Part shown: positions 1-8,077 of the stretch, piece after piece
How positions within the stretch are numbered: position 1 is the stretch's first letter
Layout: every line of letters begins with the position of its first letter
DNA from: Rhodothermales bacterium
GTDB taxonomy: Bacteria > Bacteroidota > Rhodothermia > Rhodothermales > UBA10348
Direction of reading: 5' to 3'
DNA length: 64,000 bases
Assembly: GCA_024711125.1 (NCBI GenBank)
Contig: JANJTM010000071.1
Location: 1-64,000, forward strand
The notes under the pieces: generated by a model
What the model saw: the letters and a program-made list of their open reading frames with translations, nothing else
The model's database searches: none
What the model was told of the DNA's origin: nothing
Program-made: the position numbers and the translations under genes

Positions 1-786
1 GGAGACCGGGTGGCCGTGGACCCCTCGCGGGCCTGCCGGCGGTGCGCGCTGTGCCGCCAGGGCCGGTACAACCTGTGCCCGAACATGGTCTACTACGGCA
101 CGGCGAGTGTTTCGCCGCCCGCCGACGGCTGTTTCGCGGAACTCGTGACGGCGCCGGCGACGAACTGCTTCCGCCTGCCCGACGGGTTCGAGGCGGCGTG
201 GGGTGCCCTCCTGGAGCCGCTCTCCGTAGCCCTCCACGCGGTTCTTCGCACGACGGTGCCCGGCCGCAGCGTGCTCGTGACGGGGGGCGGAACGATCGGG
301 CAGCTCGTGGCGGCGGCCGCGCGGGTCTTCGGCGGCAGTCCGGTCGTCGTGTCCGATCCGCGTCCCTTCGCGCGCGGATTCGCGCTGCGCCAGGGTGCCG
401 ACGCCGCCCTCGATCCCGCGGAGCCCGACGCCGGGGCGATGCCGGAGAACGGCTTCGAGGTCGTCTTCGAGGCCTCGGGAGCGGCCCCCGCGCTGGAATT
501 CGGCATCCGCGCGGCCGCGCGGGGCGCGACGGTCGTCCAGGTCGGAACGCTCGACGACGGCATCCCCGTGCCCGTCAATACGATCCTGACGCGCGAGCTC
601 ACCTACACCGGGTCCTGGCGGTTCGCCAACGTCTTCGAGCGCGGGCTGTCGCTCCTCGCGACCGGCCGGATCGATCCGCGGCCCTTCATCACGCACACCC
701 TCCCCTTCGACGAGCTGGACCGCGCCCTGGACGTGGCCCGGTCGGGCGACGGCGTGGTGAAGGTGCAGGTCCGCTGGACGGACTGA
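1..786 (+). CDS. zinc-dependent MDR alcohol/polyol dehydrogenase, 5'-truncated by window edge
   Basis: The reading frame is open from base 1, so the N-terminal 70-90 residues lie outside the window. The visible part carries the structural-zinc lobe (Cys-x2-Cys-x2-Cys-x7-Cys in CRRCALCRQGRYNLC), the LLEPLSVALHA segment that holds the Glu near the catalytic zinc in this family, and a Rossmann nucleotide-binding turn (VTGGGTIGQLV). This is a medium-chain dehydrogenase of the sorbitol/threonine dehydrogenase type, expected to be cytosolic and NAD(P)-dependent. The stop is 8 bp before the aldo/keto reductase start, so the two are probably one operon with the lactonase. The context suggests a step in sugar or sugar-acid oxidation (for example a keto-deoxy acid dehydrogenase), but the substrate cannot be read from the sequence. 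Confidence 0.85.
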   Translation, partial: GDRVAVDPSRACRRCALCRQGRYNLCPNMVYYGTASVSPPADGCFAELVTAPATNCFRLPDGFEAAWGALLEPLSVALHAVLRTTVPGRSVLVTGGGTIGQLVAAAARVFGGSPVVVSDPRPFARGFALRQGADAALDPAEPDAGAMPENGFEVVFEASGAAPALEFGIRAAARGATVVQVGTLDDGIPVPVNTILTRELTYTGSWRFANVFERGLSLLATGRIDPRPFITHTLPFDELDRALDVARSGDGVVKVQVRWTD

Positions 787-794
787 GGCGCCCG

Positions 795-1760
795 ATGGAA
801 ACCACCGTCCTCGGCTCCACCGGCCTGCGCGTCTCGCGCCTCAGTTTCGGGGCGTCGGCGCTCGGCGGCGTCTTCCGCCCGATAGACGAATCCGAGGGCA
901 TCCGCGCGGTGCACGCCGCGCTCGACGCGGGCATCACCTATTTCGACGTCGCGCCAGCCTACGGCGGCACGCTCGCCGAGACCGTGCTCGGCAAGGCTCT
1001 CAAGGGTGTGCCGCGGGACCGGTACGTGCTGTCCACCAAGGCCGGCAAGTACACCCGGCCGGGCGCCTACGGGGACGACGAGCTGGACTACACGGCGACC
1101 CGCATCCGGTCGGAACTGCGGCGGAGCATGGAACGCCTCGGCACGGACCATCTCGACCTCGTCCACCTGCACGATTTCGAGTACCAGGGCCGGTCGAAGC
1201 TGCGCGAGGCCTTCGAGGAGGGATTTCCGACCCTCGTGGCCCTGAAGGAGGAAGGCGCCATCGGCGCGGTGAGCGCCGGCATCTATCCGCTCGACCTCTG
1301 GCGCCGCGTGATCGACGAGGCGCCGGTGCAGGCGATCCTCACGCACAATCACTACTCGCTGCTCGACACGACCGGGCTCGATCTGCTCCCGGCGTGCCGG
1401 TCGAAGGGCATCGGCGCCATCAACGCCTCGCCCTTTGCCAGCGGGCTGCTGACCGGCGGCCCGCCCCCCGCGTGGCATCCGGCGTCGGAAGCCGACCGTC
1501 GCCTCCTGTCGGACGCGGCCCGGCTGTGCGAAGCCCGCGGCTCGTCGATCGCGAAGCTCGCGCTCCAGTTCGCCGTGCATGCATCGCCCTTCGACACCAC
1601 GATGTTCAGCACCGCGCGGGCCGCATCCGTGGCCCGGAACCTCGCCTGGGCCGCCGAACCGCCCGATCCCACGCTCGTGGAGGCGGTGCGTGCGCTGCTC
1701 GCCCCCCTGGTGGATCGACAATGGGATTACGATGCCGGTGTAGACCGGCTTCGCTCGTGA
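795..1760 (+). CDS. aldo/keto reductase, probable L-fucose (D-threo-aldose) 1-dehydrogenase
   Basis: A 321-residue aldo/keto reductase starting METTVLGSTGLRVS. The family's Asp-Tyr-Lys-His set is visible: Asp and Tyr in YFDVAPAYGG, Lys in LSTKAGKY, His in LDLVHLHDFEY. Start chosen at 795 because homologous proteins begin at this strand; the frame extends further upstream only as overlap with the preceding gene. Enzymes of this subgroup (L-galactose dehydrogenase, D-threo-aldose 1-dehydrogenase) oxidise a sugar to its lactone with NAD(P). The next gene is a COG3618-type lactonase and a FucU mutarotase lies 3 kb downstream, which together favour L-fucose as substrate. That assignment is by context; L-galactose or D-arabinose are alternatives. 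Confidence 0.85.
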   Translation: METTVLGSTGLRVSRLSFGASALGGVFRPIDESEGIRAVHAALDAGITYFDVAPAYGGTLAETVLGKALKGVPRDRYVLSTKAGKYTRPGAYGDDELDYTATRIRSELRRSMERLGTDHLDLVHLHDFEYQGRSKLREAFEEGFPTLVALKEEGAIGAVSAGIYPLDLWRRVIDEAPVQAILTHNHYSLLDTTGLDLLPACRSKGIGAINASPFASGLLTGGPPPAWHPASEADRRLLSDAARLCEARGSSIAKLALQFAVHASPFDTTMFSTARAASVARNLAWAAEPPDPTLVEAVRALLAPLVDRQWDYDAGVDRLRS

Positions 1761-1782
1761 GCCCGCCCCGACCCCGCACGCC

Positions 1783-2625
1783 ATGATGATCGACTCGCAC
1801 CAGCACTTCTGGGTCATCAACGACACCGACTACGTGTGGATGACCGATGCGCACGACACCATACGGCGCGATTTCCTGCCGGATGACCTGGAACCGCTGC
1901 TCGACGCGGCCGGCATCGACGGCACCGTCGCCGTGCAGGCGCGGCAGATGGTCGAGGAGACCGCGTGGCTGCTCGAGCTCGCGCGCCTGCACCCGCGCAT
2001 CCGGGGCGTGGTCGGCTGGGTTCCGCTCTGCGACCGGGCCGGGGAACCGTGGCTCGAACGGTTCGCGGCCGACCCGCGGCTGGTGGGCGTGCGCCACGTG
2101 GTGCACGACGAGCCCGACGACTTCTTCATCCTGCGGGCCGACTTCGACGAGGGGGTGCGGCGGCTCGCCCATCACGGCCTGGTCTACGACATCCTGATCT
2201 TCGCCCGGCATCTTCCGCAGACGATCACGTTCGTCGACCGGCACCCGGACCAGCCGTTCGTCGTGGATCACGTCGCGAAGCCCACGATCGTGCGCGGGGC
2301 GTTCGACCGGATGTGGGCCCTCGGAGTTCGGGATCTGGCGCGGCGGGAGAACGTGGCCTGCAAGGTCTCGGGAATGGTCACCGAGGTTCGAGACGCCGCC
2401 TGGGACGTCGAGCTGCTGCGCCCGTATTTCGACACGGTGCTCGAGGCGTTCGGTCCGTCGCGGCTGATGGTCGGCTCCGACTGGCCGGTGTGCCTGCTGC
2501 GCGCGCCGTACGGCGAGTGGGCCGCGGCGTTCGACCGGTTGGTCGGCGAGTTGTCCGCCGTCGAACAGGCCGCGATACGGGGCGGAACGGCATGCCGGGT
2601 ATACGGCCTCGGCGTACCGCGCTGA
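1783..2625 (+). CDS. amidohydrolase, probable L-fuconolactonase
   Basis: A 280-residue amidohydrolase of the COG3618 'metal-dependent hydrolase of the TIM-barrel fold' type. The N-terminal metal motif IDSHQHFW, a central FVVDHVAKP and the late GSDWPVCLL (metal/catalytic Asp) are all present. The family hydrolyses sugar lactones such as L-fucono-1,5-lactone and L-rhamnonolactone, the product of the dehydrogenase encoded 22 bp upstream. Two adjacent ATGs (1783, 1786) are possible starts. It is cytosolic, with no signal peptide. I infer L-fuconolactone because FucU is encoded nearby; no L-fuconate dehydratase is in the window, so the rest of the pathway must lie upstream or elsewhere. Confidence 0.85.
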   Translation: MMIDSHQHFWVINDTDYVWMTDAHDTIRRDFLPDDLEPLLDAAGIDGTVAVQARQMVEETAWLLELARLHPRIRGVVGWVPLCDRAGEPWLERFAADPRLVGVRHVVHDEPDDFFILRADFDEGVRRLAHHGLVYDILIFARHLPQTITFVDRHPDQPFVVDHVAKPTIVRGAFDRMWALGVRDLARRENVACKVSGMVTEVRDAAWDVELLRPYFDTVLEAFGPSRLMVGSDWPVCLLRAPYGEWAAAFDRLVGELSAVEQAAIRGGTACRVYGLGVPR

Positions 2626-2633
2626 ATTACGCT

Positions 2634-2674
2634 GGGGGCGTGGCCGACAGCCCTCATGCCGACCACGCTACCCC
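2634..2674 (+). terminator. hairpin after the sugar operon
   Basis: Nine bases after the lactonase stop, GGGG-GCGTGG pairs with CCACGC-(TA)-CCCC across a 19-nt loop. No T-run follows, so the role as terminator is inferred from position. Confidence 0.45.
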
Positions 2675-2730
2675 AAGAGGGCCCCAGCGATCCGGGCAAG
2701 GAGCCAACCCCGGAGGGCGACCTGCCCGAT

Positions 2731-2863
2731 ATGGTACACGGTGAAGCAGTCTCCCCCACCCGCAGCGATTCCCGGAGCGCCGCGCGGATGGGTCTCGTGC
2801 GTCGCGATGCAATGGTACACGCGTCCGGTCGGGGGCATCCATAGGCAGAAATACCTAACTTGA
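2731..2863 (+). promoter_or_regulatory. probable promoter/operator region of the arabinofuranosidase gene
   Basis: The 10-mer ATGGTACACG occurs twice (2731-2740 and 2812-2821), 81 bp apart, in the gap upstream of the GH51 gene. A TAACTTGA at 2856-2863 loosely resembles the Bacteroidota -7 element (TAnnTTTG) and would place transcription start about 45 bp before the ATG. The paired sites could be operator copies. Weak evidence. Confidence 0.3.
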
Positions 2864-2911
2864 CGGGCGACCCGGATTCCCGGACACCGGGCCCGATCCG
2901 CCAGACGTCCC

Positions 2912-4501
2912 ATGCCCATGCACCGCCCCCTCCTCGCCCTCGTCGTCGCCGTCGCCCTCGCTTCGCCGCAGCCTGCTTCCGCCCAATCGAGCCCGGTTCC
3001 GGCGCGTCTCGTCCTGCTGCCCGACACGACGGGCCCGGTGATTTCGCGCCATATCTACGGCCACTTCGCCGAGCACCTCGGGCGCGACATCTACGACGGG
3101 TTCTGGGTGGGCGAGGGCTCGTCGATCCCGAACGTGCGTGGTATCCGCACCGACATCGTGGAGGCCCTCAAGGCGGTCGGCGTGCCGAACCTGCGCTGGC
3201 CGGGCGGATGCTTCGCCGACGACTACCACTGGAAGAACGGGATCGGGCCCCGCGCCGAACGCCCGGCGGTGCCGAACCGCTTCTGGGGGGATGTCCTCGA
3301 AGACAATTCCTTCGGGACGCACGAATTCATGGACCTCGTGGACCAGCTCGGCACCGAGGCCTACATAGCCGGCAATCTCGGCAGCGGCACGGTGCGGGAG
3401 ATGGCCGAATGGGCCGAATATCTCACGGGTACGCAAGGGCCGATGGCCGAACTGCGCCGAAAGAACGGCCGTGAAGAGCCGTGGCCGGTGCGATTCTTCG
3501 GGGTCGGAAACGAGAACTGGGGCTGCGGCGGCAACATGCGCGCCGCGTACTACGCCGACGAGTTCAAGCGATACACGACCTACCTGTACGAAGCCGGCAG
3601 GGGTATGTACGCGGTGGCCTCGGGGCCGAGTTCGGGGTACGGCGGCCACGGAACCGACCTCGAATGGACCGAGACCCTGATGCGTGAAGCCGGCTGGCTC
3701 ATGCGAGGATACTCGCTGCACTACTACACGGTGACGCACAACTGGACGAACAAGGGCTCGGCCACCGAATTCGACGAGAGCGACTGGTTTCTTACGCTCA
3801 AGAAGTCGACCTGGATCGATTCGGTGATCGTCGCGCACTCGCGGGTCATGGACCGGTTTGACCCGCAGAAGCGCGTGGCCATCGTGTTCGACGAGTGGGG
3901 CACGTGGCATGATGCCGAGCCGGATACCCCGGGATATGCCCTCTACCAGCAGAACTCGCTGCGGGACGCGCTCGTCGCCGGCATCAGCCTGAACGCGTTC
4001 AACAACCACGCCGACCGGGTGCGTGTCGCCAACCTCGCGCAGACGATCAACGTGCTGCAGGCGATGATCCTCACCGAGGGCGACCGCATGCTGAAGACCC
4101 CGACGTACCACGCGTTCCACCTGTTCCGGAGGCACTGGGACGCGACCCTGGTGCCGTCGCGCATCGAATCGCCCGAGTACGTCTTCGGCGACCAGTCCAT
4201 GCCGGCGCTCACCGCCTCGGCCTCGCGTGACTCGCTCGGAGCGCTCCACGTCACGGTTACGAACGCCGATCCCCACCGGAGCGTCGCGTTGCAGATCCCG
4301 GTGGACCGGGACACGGTCATGATGCAGGCCTTCGTAGTGACGGCCGACCGCATGCAGGAGCACAACACGTTCGACGAGCCCGACCGGGTGACGCGGCGGT
4401 CGCTGATGGCGATCCGACGTGAGGCCGATCACGCGGTGCTGACCGTTCCGGCGAAGTCGGTCGTTTCGTTCACCGCGATCCTGCCCGGTCGCTCGCGGTA
4501 G
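2912..4501 (+). CDS. GH51 alpha-L-arabinofuranosidase, exported
   Basis: A 529-residue glycoside hydrolase family 51 enzyme with a signal peptide (about residues 1-25, cleavage after ASAQ). Family landmarks: HIYGHFAEHLGRDIYDG near residue 48, NLRWPGGCFADDYHW near 93, the acid/base Glu201 in GVGNENWG, and the nucleophile Glu328 in IVFDEWG. GH51 enzymes remove terminal L-arabinofuranose from arabinan, arabinoxylan or arabinogalactan. The signal peptide suggests action in the periplasm or outside. Starts at 2912 and 2918 (both Met) are possible; both keep the signal peptide. It converges on fucU with a 12-bp gap. No sorting domain for T9SS is present, so a periplasmic location is most likely. 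Confidence 0.93.
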   Translation: MPMHRPLLALVVAVALASPQPASAQSSPVPARLVLLPDTTGPVISRHIYGHFAEHLGRDIYDGFWVGEGSSIPNVRGIRTDIVEALKAVGVPNLRWPGGCFADDYHWKNGIGPRAERPAVPNRFWGDVLEDNSFGTHEFMDLVDQLGTEAYIAGNLGSGTVREMAEWAEYLTGTQGPMAELRRKNGREEPWPVRFFGVGNENWGCGGNMRAAYYADEFKRYTTYLYEAGRGMYAVASGPSSGYGGHGTDLEWTETLMREAGWLMRGYSLHYYTVTHNWTNKGSATEFDESDWFLTLKKSTWIDSVIVAHSRVMDRFDPQKRVAIVFDEWGTWHDAEPDTPGYALYQQNSLRDALVAGISLNAFNNHADRVRVANLAQTINVLQAMILTEGDRMLKTPTYHAFHLFRRHWDATLVPSRIESPEYVFGDQSMPALTASASRDSLGALHVTVTNADPHRSVALQIPVDRDTVMMQAFVVTADRMQEHNTFDEPDRVTRRSLMAIRREADHAVLTVPAKSVVSFTAILPGRSR

Positions 4502-4513
4502 ACCCTCGCGCGG

Positions 4514-4942
4514 TCAGGGCAGCACGACGCCCTTCTTCAGCACGATGTTCGCGTACTTGCGGCGATCGCCCGTGACCAGCACGGCGTAGGCGCCGCGCGC
4601 CCGATCGTAGAAGGCGAACCGCTCGATCCTTTCGGGTGGCGGCGCCCACGGCTCGTGGCGGCGAACGATCGCCAGGTATTCCGGCTCGACGGCAGGGTCC
4701 CAGGAGTCGCCCTCCACCGGCGCCATCATGGCGAGCGGCGTGGCGTAGGTGTCGAGCGGGAAGATCGCGAGGATGCCGTCCAGCAACGTCGGCACGTCCA
4801 CCCCGTCGGCCCGCAGCACCCGCTGCCCCGTCGAATGGCCCGGAAAGTGGGCGTCGGTGATCACGATCTCGTCCCCGTGGCCCATTTCGGCCAGGACGAG
4901 CAGGAGTTCGGGGCTGAGCGCGGGGTGGATTCCCTTGAGCAT
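4514..4942 (-). CDS. fucU: L-fucose mutarotase (RbsD/FucU family)
   Basis: A 142-residue protein that matches FucU nearly end to end: starts MLKGIHPALSPELL, with the family motifs LAEMGHGDEIVITDAHFP, LRADGV, DSWDPAVE and the C-terminal RRKYANIVLKKGV. FucU interconverts alpha- and beta-L-fucopyranose, feeding the anomer used by the dehydrogenase or isomerase. The frame is open upstream to 5218 but the family starts at this Met, so 4942 was chosen. It lies convergent to the GH51 gene and is the strongest evidence that the flanking dehydrogenase and lactonase act on L-fucose. The gene stands alone on its strand. Confidence 0.93.
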   Translation of the reverse strand: MLKGIHPALSPELLLVLAEMGHGDEIVITDAHFPGHSTGQRVLRADGVDVPTLLDGILAIFPLDTYATPLAMMAPVEGDSWDPAVEPEYLAIVRRHEPWAPPPERIERFAFYDRARGAYAVLVTGDRRKYANIVLKKGVVLP

Positions 4943-5749
4943 GGCGGTCTGTGACTTTCGCGCCCAAGGTCGCCGCGGCGCGGGTGGGTCGCAAGGGGAC
5001 GTTCCCACTCCGACGCGACCGAGTACATCCGCGGAACCGGGGTATCCACACGAGATCTGCACGGCATTGCGACCGGGTCTCCGGCCTCGATCCAGGCTCC
5101 GGAAACGCCGGTCACGAGCCACGATCTGCAACCCGGTGCGGAACGTGGTTCGGTCTCCGTGATCGAGCGTCGATTTCACGCCCTGCGGTCGCCCGTCGTC
5201 CGGCGAGTGCGCGGTCAACTTCCGAACACGATGCTCTGACCCTGCTCACGGGGGTGTACGTGGAAATCGCCCCTCATTGTCCACTTCCGGGGCGGTTTTG
5301 GGGGTGGCGAAGTGGAATGACGCGCCATATTCCACTTCCGGGGTCCGCAACCCCCGAACCCGGGATCCGCTCGACCGGAAGTCGTGCGCGGCACCCGCTC
5401 GTTTCGTTTCCCCTGGTCAGCACGCTCCGAATGGAGAAGGGACCTGCCGACCGCAGCCCGTGTCGCTCCAGCGGCGAGGGAAAACGTGGCGGGCCCGGCC
5501 TGGGTCGGCCTCCGTCGACACGGTGCTGACGTCGATACCCCGTTTTTCGGAATTCGTCTCCGCGATCTGTAAGGGACCGTCCGACGCATCACCGTAGGGG
5601 TTCCCCGTTGGCAGGCACGGCACAAAACGGCGTCATTGCAGGGTAGACAGGCGTGCTGCGGGGCACCCGAACACCTCGCCGCACGCCGGGTCCGGCGCCG
5701 CCGGATCGACCCGGCACCGCCTCACGATGCGAACCAGCGAGGTGTCCCG
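4943..5749. other. 807-bp intergenic region with tandem hairpins
   Basis: I see no credible gene: frames are open but lack signal peptides, family motifs or start signals. The region should hold the promoter of fucU (left side) and of the exported protein at 5750 (right side). The only clear structure is the pair of 52-bp-spaced hairpins at 5260-5335. Confidence 0.6.
5260..5335 (-). repeat. two tandem GTGGAA/TTCCAC hairpins, 52-bp period
   Basis: Hairpin A spans 5260-5284 (25 nt, arms GTGGA/TCCAC around CGCCCC) and hairpin B 5312-5335 (24 nt, arms GTGGAA/TTCCAC). Their starts are exactly 52 bp apart and each is followed by TTCCGGGG. Length, G4/C4 centre and period match the GTGCAC hairpins at 31421-31549, so this is probably a diverged member of that repeat family, with different stem bases but the same fold. 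Confidence 0.6.
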
Positions 5750-6577
5750 ATGAAACCGTGGTTCCTGCTCGCTCTCGCGCTGCTCGTGCCCGCCGCAGCG
5801 GCCCAGGACGAGACCGACCTCGCGCTGCTGCGCCAGCGTGGCGTCAGCGCCGAACTCCAGTCGAAAACCGTCGTGCGCAACCCGGAGACCGGGCGCTCCA
5901 CGCTCGCCATGATCGAGGCGTACACGAAGGGCGTCGTGGCCGACGCCCGCGGCGACCTGGTGCTGTTCGTTCCCGAGGCCGGCGATCCCGCATGGATGCG
6001 GGTGAACTCGATCCGGCTCCTGGAAGCCGCCGACTCGCTGATCGCGCGTCTCGAAACCGAAGGCCGCGAATTCACCGCGCTGCGGGCATTGAACGAGAAG
6101 TGGTTTCCGGCCGCTCCGGCCGGTGACGACCCGGCCTCGCTGGTGGCCCGCGAGCGCGCGATGCGCCAGATGGGCATGCCCGTCTCGATCGGAATGGCCC
6201 GGTTCGCAGTCAACGACGACGGCGAGGTGCGCCCGTCGTTCGGCGTCAAGAACCTGGCCGACGAGGTGATCGAGAGCCTGCGCCTCGAACTGCTGGCCTT
6301 CAGCGCCCGCGGAGACGTCGTCCGTGACCGGGACACCGGACTCGCGACCCAGGTGGCGACACTCGAAGCGGTGATCCGCCCCGGGGACACGGCGATGTTC
6401 ACCTATACCGACGTCCCGCTGTGGGTCAACCGGATGACCGACTGCGTGGAGATCCGCAAGATTGAAGTGCGTTTCCGGGGTGGAACCACGAAGACCGTGG
6501 ACTACCAGCTCCAGGACGCGCGCGCCGAACCCGACGCGTTCCACGTCATGGGCGAATGCAGTCGGCCTCGGTCCTGA
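5750..6577 (+). CDS. exported protein of unknown function
   Basis: A 275-residue protein with a clear signal peptide (MKPWFLLALALLVPAAAAQ). The rest looks like an N-terminal helical half (LLEAADSLIARLETEG...) and a C-terminal beta-rich half (ARFAVNDDGEVRPSFGVKNL, TAMFTYTDVPLWV), with no motif I recognise and no T9SS sorting domain. Met at 5750 was chosen because it gives the signal peptide; the frame upstream is arginine-rich shadow. Likely periplasmic. The gene stands alone and converges on the M28 peptidase. Confidence 0.7.
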   Translation: MKPWFLLALALLVPAAAAQDETDLALLRQRGVSAELQSKTVVRNPETGRSTLAMIEAYTKGVVADARGDLVLFVPEAGDPAWMRVNSIRLLEAADSLIARLETEGREFTALRALNEKWFPAAPAGDDPASLVARERAMRQMGMPVSIGMARFAVNDDGEVRPSFGVKNLADEVIESLRLELLAFSARGDVVRDRDTGLATQVATLEAVIRPGDTAMFTYTDVPLWVNRMTDCVEIRKIEVRFRGGTTKTVDYQLQDARAEPDAFHVMGECSRPRS

Positions 6578-6628
6578 ACGCCGCGTCGGTGAGGCCGCGG
6601 TGCGTCGGCGACGACCGGACGGTCGCGC

Positions 6629-7987
6629 CTACCTCGGTAACCGCTCATCCCAGTTCGCCACGGTGTAGGTCATGACCGCGATGGCCGCGACGTTGAGCGC
6701 GATCTCTCGGGGCGTGATCTTGTCGACGGTGTCGGCGTCCGTGTGGTGCACGTCGAAGTAGCGGGTCCCGTCGACGTTCGGGCTCATGCCGGGCACGCCG
6801 AGCGCGGTGATCGGGCTGATGTCGGCCCCGCCCCCGCCCTCGGTGATCGTGCCGGCCCCGATGGGCTCGAGGAGGGTCCCGATCCGGCGGATGATGGCCA
6901 TGGCTTCGGGCGAGCCCGAGAACCCGAATCCCGAGGGGGTGAACACGCCGCCGTCCGACTCGAGCGCGAGCAGGTGGTCGTCGAGTTCGGCCAGGTGGGC
7001 ATCGCGGTAGCCGGTACCTCCACGAAGGCCGTTCTCCTCGTTGGTCCACCAGACGAGACGCATCGTGCGCTTGGGCCGCAATCCGAGCTGCTTCACGAGA
7101 CGCAGGGCTTCCCAGGTCGCGATGCAACCGCCGCCGTCATCGGTTGCACCCTGGCCGACGTCCCACGAGTCGCTGTGGCATCCGAAGACCACGACTTCGT
7201 TCGGAAATTCCGTGCCCACGACCTCTGCCACGACGTTTTTCGACGGGGCGTCGGGCAGGGTCTGCGCTTCCATCTCCAATCGCACGATCGGTCGCTCCCC
7301 ACGCTCCTGCATCCGGTGCAGCATACGGGCATCCTCGATGGTGAGAGCGGCGTGCGGAATGCGCGGAATGCCGTCGGCGTAGGCCATCGAGCCCGTGTGG
7401 GGCGTATAGAGGGAGGACGAGCCGACGCTGGCGATCAGGCTCGCCACCGCGCCGACCCGGGCGGCTTCGATGGCGCCGCGGGACCGGTACTGGACCGTGG
7501 GGCCGTATCCCTGCCATTCGACGTCGAAGAGCACGATCCGTCCCCGGGCGTCCTCGGCACGCTCGGCGAGTTCGTCGAACGACGACACGACCAGCACTTC
7601 GGCCGTGATCCCTCCCGCGGGTGTACCGATGCTTCCGCCCAGGCCCAGCATGTTGAGGTCCTTGGGTCTAGGCGAGACGAGCGTCGCCGATTCGCGGCCC
7701 CGCACCCAGCGGGGCACCATGACCGGTTCGCCCCGGACGTTATCGAGGCCGTCGGCCTGCATTTCCCGGAGCGCCCAATCCAGGGCGTCCTCGAGCGCCT
7801 GGCTGCCGCTCAGCCTGTGTCCGAAGGTGTCGACGAAGTCGGCGAGGCGATTCCAGGCCGCGCTGTCGGCGAGAGCGGCCGCGATCAGCCGTTCGGCATC
7901 GGCGCGGTGCCGCTCCACGGGTTGGGCCGCGACGGCGGTAACGGAGAGCGCGAGGACGACAAGGGCCGGGAGCGGGCGTGAGCGCAT
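6629..7987 (-). CDS. M28 family zinc peptidase (carboxypeptidase Q-like), exported
   Basis: A 452-residue peptidase with signal peptide (about residues 1-21), a protease-associated (PA) insert near 100-245 and an M28 catalytic domain. The five-ligand dizinc site is complete: His271 (GCHSDSWD), Asp283 (GATDDGGG), Glu317/318 (WTNEENG, base plus ligand), Asp345 (LESDGG) and His415 (DVHHTDADTVDK). M28 enzymes of this group are aminopeptidases or dipeptidases acting outside the cytoplasm. Upstream, a TAGATTCG at 8016-8023 fits a -7 promoter element with a roughly 25-nt leader. Single gene. Confidence 0.9.
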   Translation of the reverse strand: MRSRPLPALVVLALSVTAVAAQPVERHRADAERLIAAALADSAAWNRLADFVDTFGHRLSGSQALEDALDWALREMQADGLDNVRGEPVMVPRWVRGRESATLVSPRPKDLNMLGLGGSIGTPAGGITAEVLVVSSFDELAERAEDARGRIVLFDVEWQGYGPTVQYRSRGAIEAARVGAVASLIASVGSSSLYTPHTGSMAYADGIPRIPHAALTIEDARMLHRMQERGERPIVRLEMEAQTLPDAPSKNVVAEVVGTEFPNEVVVFGCHSDSWDVGQGATDDGGGCIATWEALRLVKQLGLRPKRTMRLVWWTNEENGLRGGTGYRDAHLAELDDHLLALESDGGVFTPSGFGFSGSPEAMAIIRRIGTLLEPIGAGTITEGGGGADISPITALGVPGMSPNVDGTRYFDVHHTDADTVDKITPREIALNVAAIAVMTYTVANWDERLPR

Positions 7988-8015
7988 GGCGACGAAGTTT
8001 CGATCGAAAGGGACC

Positions 8016-8023
8016 CGAATCTA
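8016..8023 (-). promoter_or_regulatory. -7 element TAGATTCG for the M28 peptidase
   Basis: Read on the minus strand, TAGATTCG matches the Bacteroidota consensus TAnnTTTG at 7 of 8 positions (counting the two free ones) and lies 29-36 bp before the ATG at 7987. Confidence 0.45.
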
Positions 8024-8077
8024 CGGGCGTCCGAGGTCCGAATCGAAAACGGGCGCAGGAAATCGGATATTGGGGCC

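Noticed and set aside
4943-5219. N-terminal extension of FucU to 234 residues
   Set aside because: The extra 92 codons are Arg/Pro-rich and absent from the family; FucU homology begins exactly at the Met at 4942.
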